From Pseudomonas tructae (GTDB taxonomy: Bacteria; Pseudomonadota; Gammaproteobacteria; Pseudomonadales; Pseudomonadaceae): DNA of 64,000 nt. This document shows positions 18,273 through 30,900 of this stretch, piece by piece (the stretch's first letter is position 1; each line of letters begins with the position of its first letter). The stretch is from the NCBI RefSeq assembly GCF_004214895.1, contig NZ_CP035952.1:2056501-2120500 (forward strand). The letters are read 5' to 3'. The translations under genes and the position numbers were made by a program. Below the pieces are notes generated by a model, which had not been told where the DNA came from, searched no databases, and saw nothing but the letters and a program-made list of their open reading frames with translations.

Positions 18273-18290
18273 TGACCTCTGGGTCAGGAA
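18273..18290. promoter_or_regulatory. 18-base element shared with the permease promoter
   Basis: TGACCTCTGGGTCAGGAA lies 76 bases upstream of the xdhA start and is identical to 10189-10206. A further half site, GGTCAAC, is found 14-20 bases towards xdhA. It lies in a 273-base divergent gap shared with the second GntR gene. Confidence 0.6.
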
Positions 18291-18470
18291 ATTTCTCATA
18301 ACGCTTCCGCCCTTTCACAGGTGCTCTGTTATGAGCATAGTTGGCCCTGGGTGATCCGAATCTTTTGCGTCAATCGTGCCAACTTCTGCTACGTGGCCAC
18401 TGCGCGGCGAGGGGGCAAGTGCGCTACAATTCCGCGCTTGTGCACAGTTCAATGATTTTGAAGGAAAACC

Positions 18471-19130
18471 ATGACGTTCAAGGCGCCGGACAGCCTCTCC
18501 GAGCAAATTGCCCACTACCTGGCCGAGCGGATCATCCGTGGCGAGCTCAAGCCCGCCGAGCGTATCCAGGAGCAGAAGGTTACCCAGGCGTTGAATGTCA
18601 GCCGTGGTTCGGTGCGTGAGGCACTTTTGATCCTCGAACGCCGCCACCTGGTGACCATCCTCGCGCGTCGTGGCGCCCACGTGACCGAGCTCGACGAACA
18701 CAACGTGCGCAGTCTGTGCACGCTCATGGGCGAGCTGTACACCTTGCTCGGCAATGCCGTGGCGCAGCACTGGCGCAATGATGGCGATCTTCTGCCGTTC
18801 CTCGCCATTCAGCAACGCCTGACCGCCGCCTTCGAGCGCCAGGACATCCGCGCCTTCGTCGAAGACAGCTTCTCGGTGATGCGCGCGGCCTATCCGTTTG
18901 CCAACAATCCCTACCTGCAGGAGACCGTCGAGAACCTGCAGCCGGCCATGAGCCGTGCCTACTACCTGGCACTGGACCAGCGCAAGGCCAACATGAACGA
19001 CTTCCTGGTGCTGTTTGCCAGCCTGCTCGAAGCCGTGGTGGCCCGTGACCAGCAGCGTATCCGCACGGTGCTGGGCGAGTATTGCCAGCGCAGCTGCGAG
19101 CTGGTGCTGGCGGCGTTGGCGACTGCCTGA
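18471..19130 (+). CDS. GntR/FadR-family regulator, divergent from xdhA
   Basis: A 219-residue transcription factor with an N-terminal winged helix (residues about 10-75; RIQEQKVTQALNVSRGSVRE) and a helical FCD-like C-terminal domain. The FCD part lacks the clear His/Asp metal-ligand pattern of the first GntR protein, so its ligand may differ. A TACAAT -10-like element lies at 18425-18430 and a ribosome site (AAGGAAAA) before the ATG. It is divergent from xdhA, next to the TGACC inverted repeat, which makes it a candidate regulator of xdh. It ends only 2 bases before smc and so is probably co-transcribed with it. Confidence 0.87.
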   Translation: MTFKAPDSLSEQIAHYLAERIIRGELKPAERIQEQKVTQALNVSRGSVREALLILERRHLVTILARRGAHVTELDEHNVRSLCTLMGELYTLLGNAVAQHWRNDGDLLPFLAIQQRLTAAFERQDIRAFVEDSFSVMRAAYPFANNPYLQETVENLQPAMSRAYYLALDQRKANMNDFLVLFASLLEAVVARDQQRIRTVLGEYCQRSCELVLAALATA

Positions 19131-19132
19131 GC

Positions 19133-22100
19133 ATGCGCCTCAAGTGCATTCGCCTGGCCGGGTTCAAGTCGTTCGTCGACCCCACCACGGTCAACTTCCC
19201 CAGCAACATGGCCGCCGTGGTCGGCCCCAATGGCTGCGGCAAGTCCAACATCATCGATGCGGTGCGCTGGGTGATGGGCGAGAGCTCGGCAAAAAACCTG
19301 CGTGGCGAGTCGATGACCGACGTCATCTTCAACGGCTCGACCAGCCGCAAGCCGGTGAGCCAGGCCAGCATCGAACTGGTGTTCGACAATTCCGACAGTA
19401 CCCTGGTGGGTGAGTACGCGGCCTATGCGGAAATATCCATTCGCCGCAAGGTCACTCGCGATGCGCAGAACACCTACTACCTCAACGGCGCCAAATGCCG
19501 GCGCCGGGACATTACCGACATCTTTCTCGGTACCGGCCTGGGCCCGCGCAGCTACTCGATCATCGAGCAGGGGATGATCTCCAAGCTGATCGAAGCCAAG
19601 CCCGAAGACCTGCGCAATTTCATCGAAGAAGCGGCAGGTATCTCCAAGTACAAGGAGCGCCGGCGCGAGACCGAGAACCGTATTCGTCGTACCCATGAAA
19701 ACCTCGAGCGCCTGACCGACCTGCGCGAGGAGCTGGAGCGCCAGCTCGAACGCCTGCACCGGCAAGCCCAGGCTGCCGAGAAGTACAAGGAATACAAGGC
19801 CGAGGAGCGTCAGCTCAAGGCGCAACTGGCGGCGCTGCGCTGGCAGGCCCTGAATGATCAGGTGGGCCAGCGTGAAGCTGTGATCGGCGATCAGGAAGTG
19901 GCCTTCGAGGCCCTGGTGGCCGAGCAGCGCAATGCCGATGCCAGCATCGAGCGCCTGCGTGATGGCCATCATGAACTGTCCGAGCGTTTCAACCTGGTGC
20001 AGGGGCGCTTTTACTCGGTGGGCGGCGATATCGCCCGGGTCGAGCAAAGCATCCAGCACGGCCAGCAGCGCCTGCGCCAGTTGCAGGATGATTTCAAGGA
20101 AGCCGAGCGCTCGCGTCTGGAGACCGAGTCGCACCTGGGTCATGACCGCACCCTGCTCGCGACCCTGGGTGAAGAGCTTGAGCGGCTCGAACCCGAGCAG
20201 AAACTGACCCTGGCCGCCGCCGAAGAGGCCGCCGCCACCCTGGAAGATGCTGAAACCACCATGCACGGCTGGCAAGAACAGTGGGACGGTTTCAACACCC
20301 GCTCGGCCGAGCCGCGACGCCAGGCCGAAGTGCAGCAGGCGCGTATCCAGCAACTGGAAACCAGCCTCGAACGTCTGGCCGAACGCCAGCGCAAGCTCGC
20401 TGAAGAGCGCGATCAGCTCAGTGCCGATCCGGAAGATGCAGCAATCCTCGAACTGAGCGAGCAAGTGGCCAGTAGCGAGTTGCTGCACGAGGAACTACAG
20501 CTCGAAGAGCTGCAGGTGGTCGAGCAGCTTGAAACCCTGCGCGAACAACTGCAGCAGGCACTGCAGGCCCAGCAGCAAGCCCAGGGCGAGCTGCAGCGCC
20601 TGGGCGGCCGTCTGGCTTCGCTCGAAGCCTTGCAACAGGCTGCGCTCGACCCCGGTACCGGTACCGCTCAATGGCTACGCGATCAGGGCCTGGACCGGCG
20701 TCCGCGTCTGGCCGAAGGCTTGCGCGTCGAGCCGGGTTGGGAGCTGGCGGTGGAAACCGTGCTCGGCGCCGATTTGCAGGCGGTGCTGGTCGACGATTTC
20801 AACGGCCTGGACCTGAGCGCCTTCGATCAGGGTGATCTGCGCCTGCTCGACAGCCGAGGCGAAGGCCCGGGCTGCCCCGGCAGCCTGCTCGACAAGGTCG
20901 AAGGGCGCATCGATCTGGCGCCCTGGCTCGGCCAGGTCAAGCCGGTAGAAAGCCTGGAGCAGGCCTTGACCCTGCGCGCCCAGCTGGCGGATGGGTACAG
21001 CCTGATCAGCCGTGACGGGTACTGGGTCGGCCGGCACTTTTTACGCGTCAGCCGTGCCAGCGATGCCCAGGGCGGCGTACTGGCCCGCGGTCAGGAACTT
21101 GAGCGCCTGGGCCTGGAGCAGCAGGAGCAGGAAGCGGCGCTGGAGCTGCTGGACGCCACGTTGCGCGACTTGCGTGAGCAGCAGCAAGCGTGCGAGGAGC
21201 GCCGCGAGCAACTGCGCCGCAGCGCTCAGCAACAGGCCCGTCAGCAAAGCGAGCTCAATGCCCGGCTGTCGGCCGGCAAGGCGCGCGCCGAGCAGTTGAG
21301 CCTGCGCCGCCAGCGCCTGGAAGAAGAGCTTGCCGAGTTGCTCGAGCAACGCAGCATCGAGCATGAGAACCTCGGCGAATCGCGCCTGCAATTGCAGGAG
21401 GCTCTCGACCTGATGGAGCAGGACACCGAGCAGCGTGAGCGACTGCTGGCCCAGCGCGACAGCCTGCGCGAGCGCCTCGACCGGGTGCGTCAGGAAGCTC
21501 GTCAGCACAAGGATCACGCGCACCAGTTGGCCGTGCGTGTGGGCTCGTTGCGCGCCCAGCACGACTCCACCCGCCAGGCCCTGGAGCGTCTTGAGCTGCA
21601 GTCAGAGCGCCTGAGCGAGAAGCGCGAACAACTGAGCCTGAACCTGGAGGAGGGCGAGGCGCCGCTGGAAGAGCTGCGCCTCAAGCTCGAAGAGTTGCTG
21701 GAAAAACGCATGAGCGTTGACGACGAAATGCGCCAGGCGCGCCTGCACATGGACGAAGCCGACCGTGAGCTGCGTGAGGCCGAGAAGCGCCGCAGCCAGG
21801 CCGAACAACAGTCGCAACTGCTGCGCGGCCAGCTTGAACAGCACCGCCTGGAATGGCAGGGGCTGAGCGTGCGGCGTAAAACCTTGCAAGAGCAACTGCA
21901 CACCGATGGCTACGACCTCGACGGGGTGCTGGCGACCCTGGGTGAGCTGGCCAGCGAGCAGGAGGCCGAGCAGGAGCTTGAGCGTATCGATACGCGCATC
22001 CAGCGCCTGGGGGCGATCAACCTGGCGGCCATTGATGAGTATCAGCAGCAGTCCGAGCGCAAGCGCTACCTGGATGCCCAGGATGCCGACCTGGTCGAAG

Positions 22101-22621
22101 CCCTGGACACCCTCGAGAACGTCATCCGCAAGATCGACAAGGAAACCCGCAACCGCTTCAAGGATACCTTTGATCAGATAAATGCCGGATTACAGGCACT
22201 TTTCCCAAAAGTTTTCGGTGGCGGCAGCGCTTACCTGGAACTGACGGGCGAAGATCTACTCGATACAGGGGTGACGATCATGGCGCGGCCACCGGGCAAG
22301 AAGAACAGCACCATCCACTTGCTCTCGGGCGGTGAGAAAGCGCTGACGGCCCTGGCCCTGGTGTTTGCCATTTTCAAATTGAACCCGGCACCGTTCTGCA
22401 TGCTCGATGAAGTCGATGCGCCGCTGGACGATGCCAACGTCGGGCGTTACGCCCGGCTGGTGAAAGAGATGAGTCAGACAGTGCAGTTCATCTATATCAC
22501 CCACAACAAGATCGCCATGGAAATGGCCGATCAACTGATGGGCGTGACCATGCATGAACCGGGGTGTTCGCGGCTGGTGGCGGTGGATGTGGAGGAGGCG
22601 ATGGCCATGGTCGACGCCTGA
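19133..22621 (+). CDS. smc: Chromosome segregation protein SMC
   Basis: Condensin ATPase of 1162 residues that works with ScpAB to organise and segregate the chromosome. The N-terminal head has Walker A GPNGCGKSN at residues 31-39. Two long coiled coils rich in Glu, Gln, Leu and Arg flank a hinge near residues 510-640 (starting about DPGTGTAQWL). The C-terminal head has the signature LLSGGEKALTALAL and Walker B FCMLDEVDAPLDD. I chose ATG 19133, which starts the conserved RLKCIRLAGFKSF; it follows the GntR stop codon by 2 bases. The gene is intact and of normal length. Confidence 0.97.
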   Translation: MRLKCIRLAGFKSFVDPTTVNFPSNMAAVVGPNGCGKSNIIDAVRWVMGESSAKNLRGESMTDVIFNGSTSRKPVSQASIELVFDNSDSTLVGEYAAYAEISIRRKVTRDAQNTYYLNGAKCRRRDITDIFLGTGLGPRSYSIIEQGMISKLIEAKPEDLRNFIEEAAGISKYKERRRETENRIRRTHENLERLTDLREELERQLERLHRQAQAAEKYKEYKAEERQLKAQLAALRWQALNDQVGQREAVIGDQEVAFEALVAEQRNADASIERLRDGHHELSERFNLVQGRFYSVGGDIARVEQSIQHGQQRLRQLQDDFKEAERSRLETESHLGHDRTLLATLGEELERLEPEQKLTLAAAEEAAATLEDAETTMHGWQEQWDGFNTRSAEPRRQAEVQQARIQQLETSLERLAERQRKLAEERDQLSADPEDAAILELSEQVASSELLHEELQLEELQVVEQLETLREQLQQALQAQQQAQGELQRLGGRLASLEALQQAALDPGTGTAQWLRDQGLDRRPRLAEGLRVEPGWELAVETVLGADLQAVLVDDFNGLDLSAFDQGDLRLLDSRGEGPGCPGSLLDKVEGRIDLAPWLGQVKPVESLEQALTLRAQLADGYSLISRDGYWVGRHFLRVSRASDAQGGVLARGQELERLGLEQQEQEAALELLDATLRDLREQQQACEERREQLRRSAQQQARQQSELNARLSAGKARAEQLSLRRQRLEEELAELLEQRSIEHENLGESRLQLQEALDLMEQDTEQRERLLAQRDSLRERLDRVRQEARQHKDHAHQLAVRVGSLRAQHDSTRQALERLELQSERLSEKREQLSLNLEEGEAPLEELRLKLEELLEKRMSVDDEMRQARLHMDEADRELREAEKRRSQAEQQSQLLRGQLEQHRLEWQGLSVRRKTLQEQLHTDGYDLDGVLATLGELASEQEAEQELERIDTRIQRLGAINLAAIDEYQQQSERKRYLDAQDADLVEALDTLENVIRKIDKETRNRFKDTFDQINAGLQALFPKVFGGGSAYLELTGEDLLDTGVTIMARPPGKKNSTIHLLSGGEKALTALALVFAIFKLNPAPFCMLDEVDAPLDDANVGRYARLVKEMSQTVQFIYITHNKIAMEMADQLMGVTMHEPGCSRLVAVDVEEAMAMVDA

Positions 22622-22770
22622 TTAGAGGCAATACGGCGTGAACCTGCGGTAAATGGCCCTGTCAGTTGCGACAGACGGTGTAAAGTTATCTTTGGTCGTG
22701 CTAGCTTAATGTCACTTATTTTTTGCGTGGGTAAAACGCCTGTCAGAACATAGAGTTGGCGCCACGTTTT

Positions 22771-22796
22771 AAAGGGGTTTAAACCCTTTATTTTTC
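22771..22796 (+). terminator. Possible terminator after smc
   Basis: AAAGGG-N7-CCCTTT, a perfect palindrome (AAAGGGGTTTAAACCCTTT), is followed by ATTTTTC. It lies 150 bases after smc and only 30 bases before zipA. The stem is short and AT-rich, so termination may be partial. Confidence 0.45.
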
Positions 22797-22824
22797 AGCA
22801 TTTTTTACAGAGGCACGGGATTAC

Positions 22825-26132
<3,308 letters not shown>

Positions 26133-26192
26133 AGGCACCGCGCGCGGTCCTGGTCATGGGCTAGTCTTGGCAGGCAGCCAGGAGGGATCGCC

Positions 26193-27347
26193 ATGTACCG
26201 CTTTTTCGAACAGCTGGGCGCCAGGATCGCGGCGCCCTTTGTCAATCAGCCGCAACGCCCGGATCGGGTCTGGCAGTGCCGGTGCGGCCAATCAGTGTTC
26301 TTTCGCAACAGCCAGTGTCTGGCCTGCCAGTCGGCACTGGGCTACTGGCCGCCTGGCAACCGGGTGGCAAGCCTGTTGCCGGGGTCTGCCGAGGGGCTCT
26401 GGCTGCTCGAGGGCGAGGCTGATGCCGGAGCTCTGCGCCGCTGCGCCAACCTCGACACCGCAGCGGCCTGCAACTGGCTACTGGCCGCTGATGACCCCTA
26501 CCGTTTGTGCCTGGCCTGCCGCCTGAACCGCACCATCCCGGACCTTGCCCTTGCCCAGAACCACCTGCGCTGGCGCAAGCTGGAAACCGCCAAGCGGCGT
26601 TTGACTGCGCAACTGCTGCACCTGGGCTTGCCGGTCGAGCCCAAGGGTGAGGAGGGCGGGGAGGGCCTGGCGTTCGACTTTGTTGGCGTCGACCTTGAGG
26701 GCAAGGCGCCGGTGACTGGCCATGCCAATGGCTTGATTACCCTGGATGTGCGCGAGGCCGACGATGACTGGCGCGAGCAGGTCAGGGTGCAGTTGCACGA
26801 ACCCTACCGGACCCTGCTCGGCCATCTGCGGCACGAAGTGGGGCACTACTATTGGGATCGGCTGATTGCCGACAGTTACTGGCTCGACGGATTTCGCGAT
26901 CTTTTCGGTGACGAGCGCCAAAGCTACGCCCAGGCACTGGAGCGCCATTATCAGCAAGGCGCGCCAAGCGACTGGGCGGCGGCCCATGTCAGTGCCTATG
27001 CCACCATGCACCCCTGGGAAGACTGGGCTGAAACCTGGGCGCATTACCTGCACATGACCGATGCCGTCGACACCGCCTTGGCTTTGGGCATGGATGCCCG
27101 TGGCCTGGAGCTTGACTACCCGCCCTTCGGGCCACAGGACCTGTACCGCCCGGATGACCCCGGGGCCAAGGATTTTCTGGCCTTCATCAATGCCTGGGTA
27201 GAGTTGTCGGCGATGCTCAACGAACTGTCGCGCAGCATGGGCCAGGTGGATTTCTATCCGTTCGTGCTGCCGTCGGCAGTAGTGGCCAAGCTGCATTTCA
27301 TTCATCTGCGCGTTGTTGCTTGCCAATCGGTATCCGATGGCTTGTAG
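26193..27347 (+). CDS. Zinc-ribbon putative metallopeptidase (Peptidase_Mx type)
   Basis: A 384-residue protein with a short N-terminal zinc ribbon (Cys29, Cys31, Cys42 and Cys45 in WQCRCG and QCLACQ) and a metallopeptidase-like core. The core has HEVGHYYWDRL at residues 214-224, a HExxH zinc site. The family segment WEDWAETWAHYLHM follows about 60 residues later and should supply the third ligand. This matches the putative zinc-binding metallopeptidase family found in many proteobacteria, for which no substrate is known to me. No signal peptide is present, so it should be cytoplasmic. It starts 60 bases after ligA and could be read from the same transcript. Its function is unknown. Confidence 0.8.
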   Translation: MYRFFEQLGARIAAPFVNQPQRPDRVWQCRCGQSVFFRNSQCLACQSALGYWPPGNRVASLLPGSAEGLWLLEGEADAGALRRCANLDTAAACNWLLAADDPYRLCLACRLNRTIPDLALAQNHLRWRKLETAKRRLTAQLLHLGLPVEPKGEEGGEGLAFDFVGVDLEGKAPVTGHANGLITLDVREADDDWREQVRVQLHEPYRTLLGHLRHEVGHYYWDRLIADSYWLDGFRDLFGDERQSYAQALERHYQQGAPSDWAAAHVSAYATMHPWEDWAETWAHYLHMTDAVDTALALGMDARGLELDYPPFGPQDLYRPDDPGAKDFLAFINAWVELSAMLNELSRSMGQVDFYPFVLPSAVVAKLHFIHLRVVACQSVSDGL

Positions 27348-27721
27348 CCTCGACGCAGGCACCCGCCTTGCACCAAGGTTTACCACGCCGCTCTCACAGG
27401 CCATGGTACGTTGCAAAAAATGTGGGAGCGGGCCTTGCCCCGCGATGCGCCGCGCGGGCGGCACTCGATCTCAAGGGCGCTACAAGCCTTGCGACATACA
27501 CTTGATAGAATTTCCGTCATCTCTAGCCCTGCAACTTGCCGCCATCACGCTATCGAGAAAAGTATAGATACCTATGCCTCAGGAGCATGCAGAGCACCCC
27601 GAACACCACAATGCAGCGTCAAGTCATTGAGTAGTGGTGAGTTTTTATCACTAAAGGGTTGTAACTTGGCCCGAGGCCGGTACAATGGCGCGGCTCGTCG
27701 CCAGATGAGCTGCGTTATGGT
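27348..27721 (+). promoter_or_regulatory. Region before the 4.5S RNA gene, with its promoter
   Basis: No gene is supported in these 374 bases. There is a single imperfect REP unit at 27421-27447 (an extra C in GGGCCTTGCCCCG). A good sigma-70 promoter for the RNA lies at 27659-27686: TTGTAA, a 16-base spacer, then TACAAT. Confidence 0.65.
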
Positions 27722-27825
27722 GGCCCCATCGGTCCCCCCGCATTGATTACCCGTTAACCTGGTCAGGCCCGGAAGGGAGCAGCCATAGCGGGAACATCGA
27801 GTGCCGGGGTGTGGCTGGTGGGGTT
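27722..27825 (+). ncRNA. ffs: Signal recognition particle 4.5S RNA
   Basis: The small bacterial SRP RNA, which binds Ffh and targets membrane proteins to the translocon. The conserved apical domain is unmistakable: CCTGGTCAGGCCCGGAAGGG (with the GGAA tetraloop) and AGCAGCC, matched by GTGCCGGGGTGTGGCTGG on the returning strand. The ends were set by pairing GGCCCCA (27722-27728) with TGGGGTT (27819-27825), so each end is uncertain by several bases. A promoter lies 36 bases upstream. Pseudomonas commonly has this gene near dnaX; here a large LRR gene lies between. Confidence 0.93.
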
Positions 27826-27995
27826 ACCTCCATCTTAAGGGCGTTTATGCCCTGCCTCGCTCCATCCCCCCAATGTCCAAGCAGTTTTCAGCAAGAAGCA
27901 CCACCCGCACCGCGCACCGGGCAATAATCTTGTAGTGCACCTGCTCAGTACCGATTACCTACGCTCTTGGCTTTTCTCAGTCCAGGAGTTGCACC

Positions 27996-30900
27996 ATGAC
28001 CGGTATTTCAACAGATCAGCAGGGTGCGGTTCCCGACCCCGCCCCAGCGGATTTTTCAGCAGCCAGCGATCATCTGGCGTTCATCAGAGAGCAGTTGCGC
28101 GTCTCTTTGCAGGGCGGGGATGCGGTTTTGCTGAAGCAGTTGTCTGACAGCCTCTTCAACAGTGTGCAACGTAATCACATCCGCCGTGCATTTCTGGCGC
28201 CACTGCAACCGTTGCAGGTCTTCGTCAAGCCTCGCTTCGAACAGGCGCTGAACAAACAGTTCGGTACCTTGTTGAACCCACTGACCGATACCTGTTCACG
28301 AATCCATTACGAATTCAAGGGCTTCGACTATCCAAGCTACCGGCCAATATACCGGCGCAGCTTGAGTACGCAGACCCTGTTGCAGGCTGCGCTGCACAAC
28401 TTCAGCGCGTCGGAAGCAGTTGAGGGTAGCGCGGCGCTGAAGTCGGCAACCTTTGTGCGCCAAGGAACGGCGTTGGCCGACGTTTCAGCGGTCGATTACG
28501 CGCAGTTCTGTCGCCAGCTGGACCTGGGCGGGCAGTATCAGAAGCATATCGATGGCTTGTTCACACCCGACGACGGAAAGGAGGTGAGTGCCAATATTCG
28601 CAAGTTGTTCACCGATTGCGAGCGGTTTGGCCTGCAGATTGATGCTCATCTTGCCTTGATCCATAAACGTATCAGCCGCGACATGCATGCGCGATTGATC
28701 GACATCAGTGAGGGCAAGCAAGAGATTACCTATAACTCGCTGCCGATAAGGTATCTCACATTGTCGCTGGAGGGGATCAAGCTTCCTGGCATCGGGGTGT
28801 TCGAGTGGTCCTTTACTCCTTTGGGGGCGCTAGTGGGGGTAGAGCGGCCGTGGATCCGTTTACTGGTGCACATTCCCAACGATACTCAATTCCCGCTCAA
28901 GGAGTACGGCAGTTGGAAGGCATTTGAACAGGATCTGAGCGGCAAACTCGCCAACGAGAGTTACCGGAACTTCTTTCTCGGCTTCGCCCATAAGCGCGAT
29001 CAGCCCAGGTTGCTCGAGCGATTGCAGCAGGCGCTGTTCAACGTCGTAGACGGGCAGGCTGTGCTGCGCTCGGCGCCTGAGCTCTCGATCGATGCGTTGT
29101 TGCGTTCCGGTAACTATTTCAATGACGTTTTTCACGAGCGCCTGGCGCAGTTGAAAGATGACGCCCGCTTTTGCGCGGTGCCAACCGCCGAGCAAGATGA
29201 AGCTGCGCGACGACAGGTGCTGGAAAAGGCCCTGGAGATCGGCCTCGATGTACTCGGCGTGGCCTCCCTGCTGCTGCCGGGGGCTGGCGAACTGCTGTTT
29301 GGGGTAACCGTAGCGCAGTTGATGGGCGAGGTGTTTACCGGAATCGAAGATTGGGCAGAAGGCGATCATTACGAAGCGGCGCACTGTTTGTCGCAGGTGG
29401 CTGCAGAAGTTGCAGGGCTGGCTGCAGGGGCGCTTGTGATCAATTCGGTGAGCGCCCTGTTTCGTCAATCGGCGCTGTTTCAGCGGCTGTTGTCCGTCAA
29501 GCACGGTAACAAGCAGTACCTGTGGAACCCTGACCTGCAGCCCTACGCCTGCAATCTGAGGTCGGAGGAGCTTGGCGTGGCGAATGACAAGGGCATCTAC
29601 CAGTTGGAGGGGCAGTCATTTATCCAGATGCAGGATCGCTATTACCTTGTACAGCAGGATGCTGACGGTCGATACCGCTTGCAACACCCTCACCGCGAGC
29701 AGGCTTGGCTGCCGGAGCTTGAGCATAATGGCCAAGGTGGCTGGTGGGCCGCGTTCGAGCGTCCGCGGCAGTGGGCGGGGGGAAGTGCCTTGTTTCGTCG
29801 GGCCGCAGAGGTCGCCAAAGGCTTGAGTGAGGAGGAAATCGAGGCACTGATGGCCATAACCGGAACTGACGATGCGCACTTGCGACGTTTGTTCGAGCAG
29901 CGCCGTCCGCTGGATGGCAGATTGCTCGATGCCTGTAATCGTTTGCGCACGTACCGGCAGTTGCAGCGATTCAATGAGCACCTGAACACGTCTGCCAAGG
30001 CGATTGATATGCAGTTGACACTGGCGTTGATAAAACTGATGCATGGAGGGCGGGCAGCACGTCAGATCGAGTTGGTTGCAGCGCGCTCTGGCGACGCCAG
30101 GTTCCGTATGCAACTACTTACCTCGGAAGTCGAGCGTGACGGTCTGCTGGCAACCGTGTTCACGGCGCTGCAGGCGGACGAGCGACTACTGCTGATGCCG
30201 GGCGTCAAGGTTGCCGAGCACAGTGTCAGCCGGTTGGGGTTCAGCTTGAGTGACTGGTTGCAGAGCAACTGGCAAACGTGTTTCGCAGAGTCTTTACAGC
30301 GTGAGGCACAAGCGCATCCGGGTGTATTGCGCCAGCACTTTCCCGGGTTGGGTTTGCACTGGGCGGCCAGCCTGGAGGCTACGGTGACAGCACCGGAGTT
30401 TCAGCGCCTTGCGCTTGGAAAACAATTGCCACTGCGTCTGGGTGAAATGGCACGTAGCGCCTTGCGCGAGCAGCGCATCGATAGGGCACTGGAAGGTTTT
30501 TTCTGGCCACGCCTGGCCAATGATGACCACCATCGCCTGCTGTTGCACTTTCTCAGCCTCGATGCACGCTGGCCGTCGGGAGTGAAGCTGGTAATCGAAG
30601 GGCGTGCAGAGGAGGGCTTGTTGAGTGTGCGCAGAAGTGGCAATGGCTTTGTCGATGAACGCGCACCTGATGCAAAGCCCGAGGACCTGATCCATTTGGC
30701 GCTGCACTTGGCTGGACTGGATCCTGCCGAGGGCGCCAGTGCACTACGCTGGCAGCTGGGGATGCAGGCTGCGGCCCGACGTTCGGTCACTCGCAGTGTC
30801 CTGGGCATCAAGGAGCGGACCTGGTGGACGCCGATCCAGCGATTCGAAGATGGTCGGGTGGGTTATGCCCTCAGCGGCAAAGCTGTGGCGTTGGGCGCGT

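Noticed and set aside
18962..20488. 508-codon open frame opposite the start of smc
   Set aside because: Antisense of coiled-coil coding sequence; rich in Leu, Gly and Ala with no recognisable domain.
27411..27746. 111-codon open frame running into the 4.5S RNA gene
   Set aside because: It overlaps the RNA promoter and the RNA 5' end and shows no protein similarity that I can recognise.
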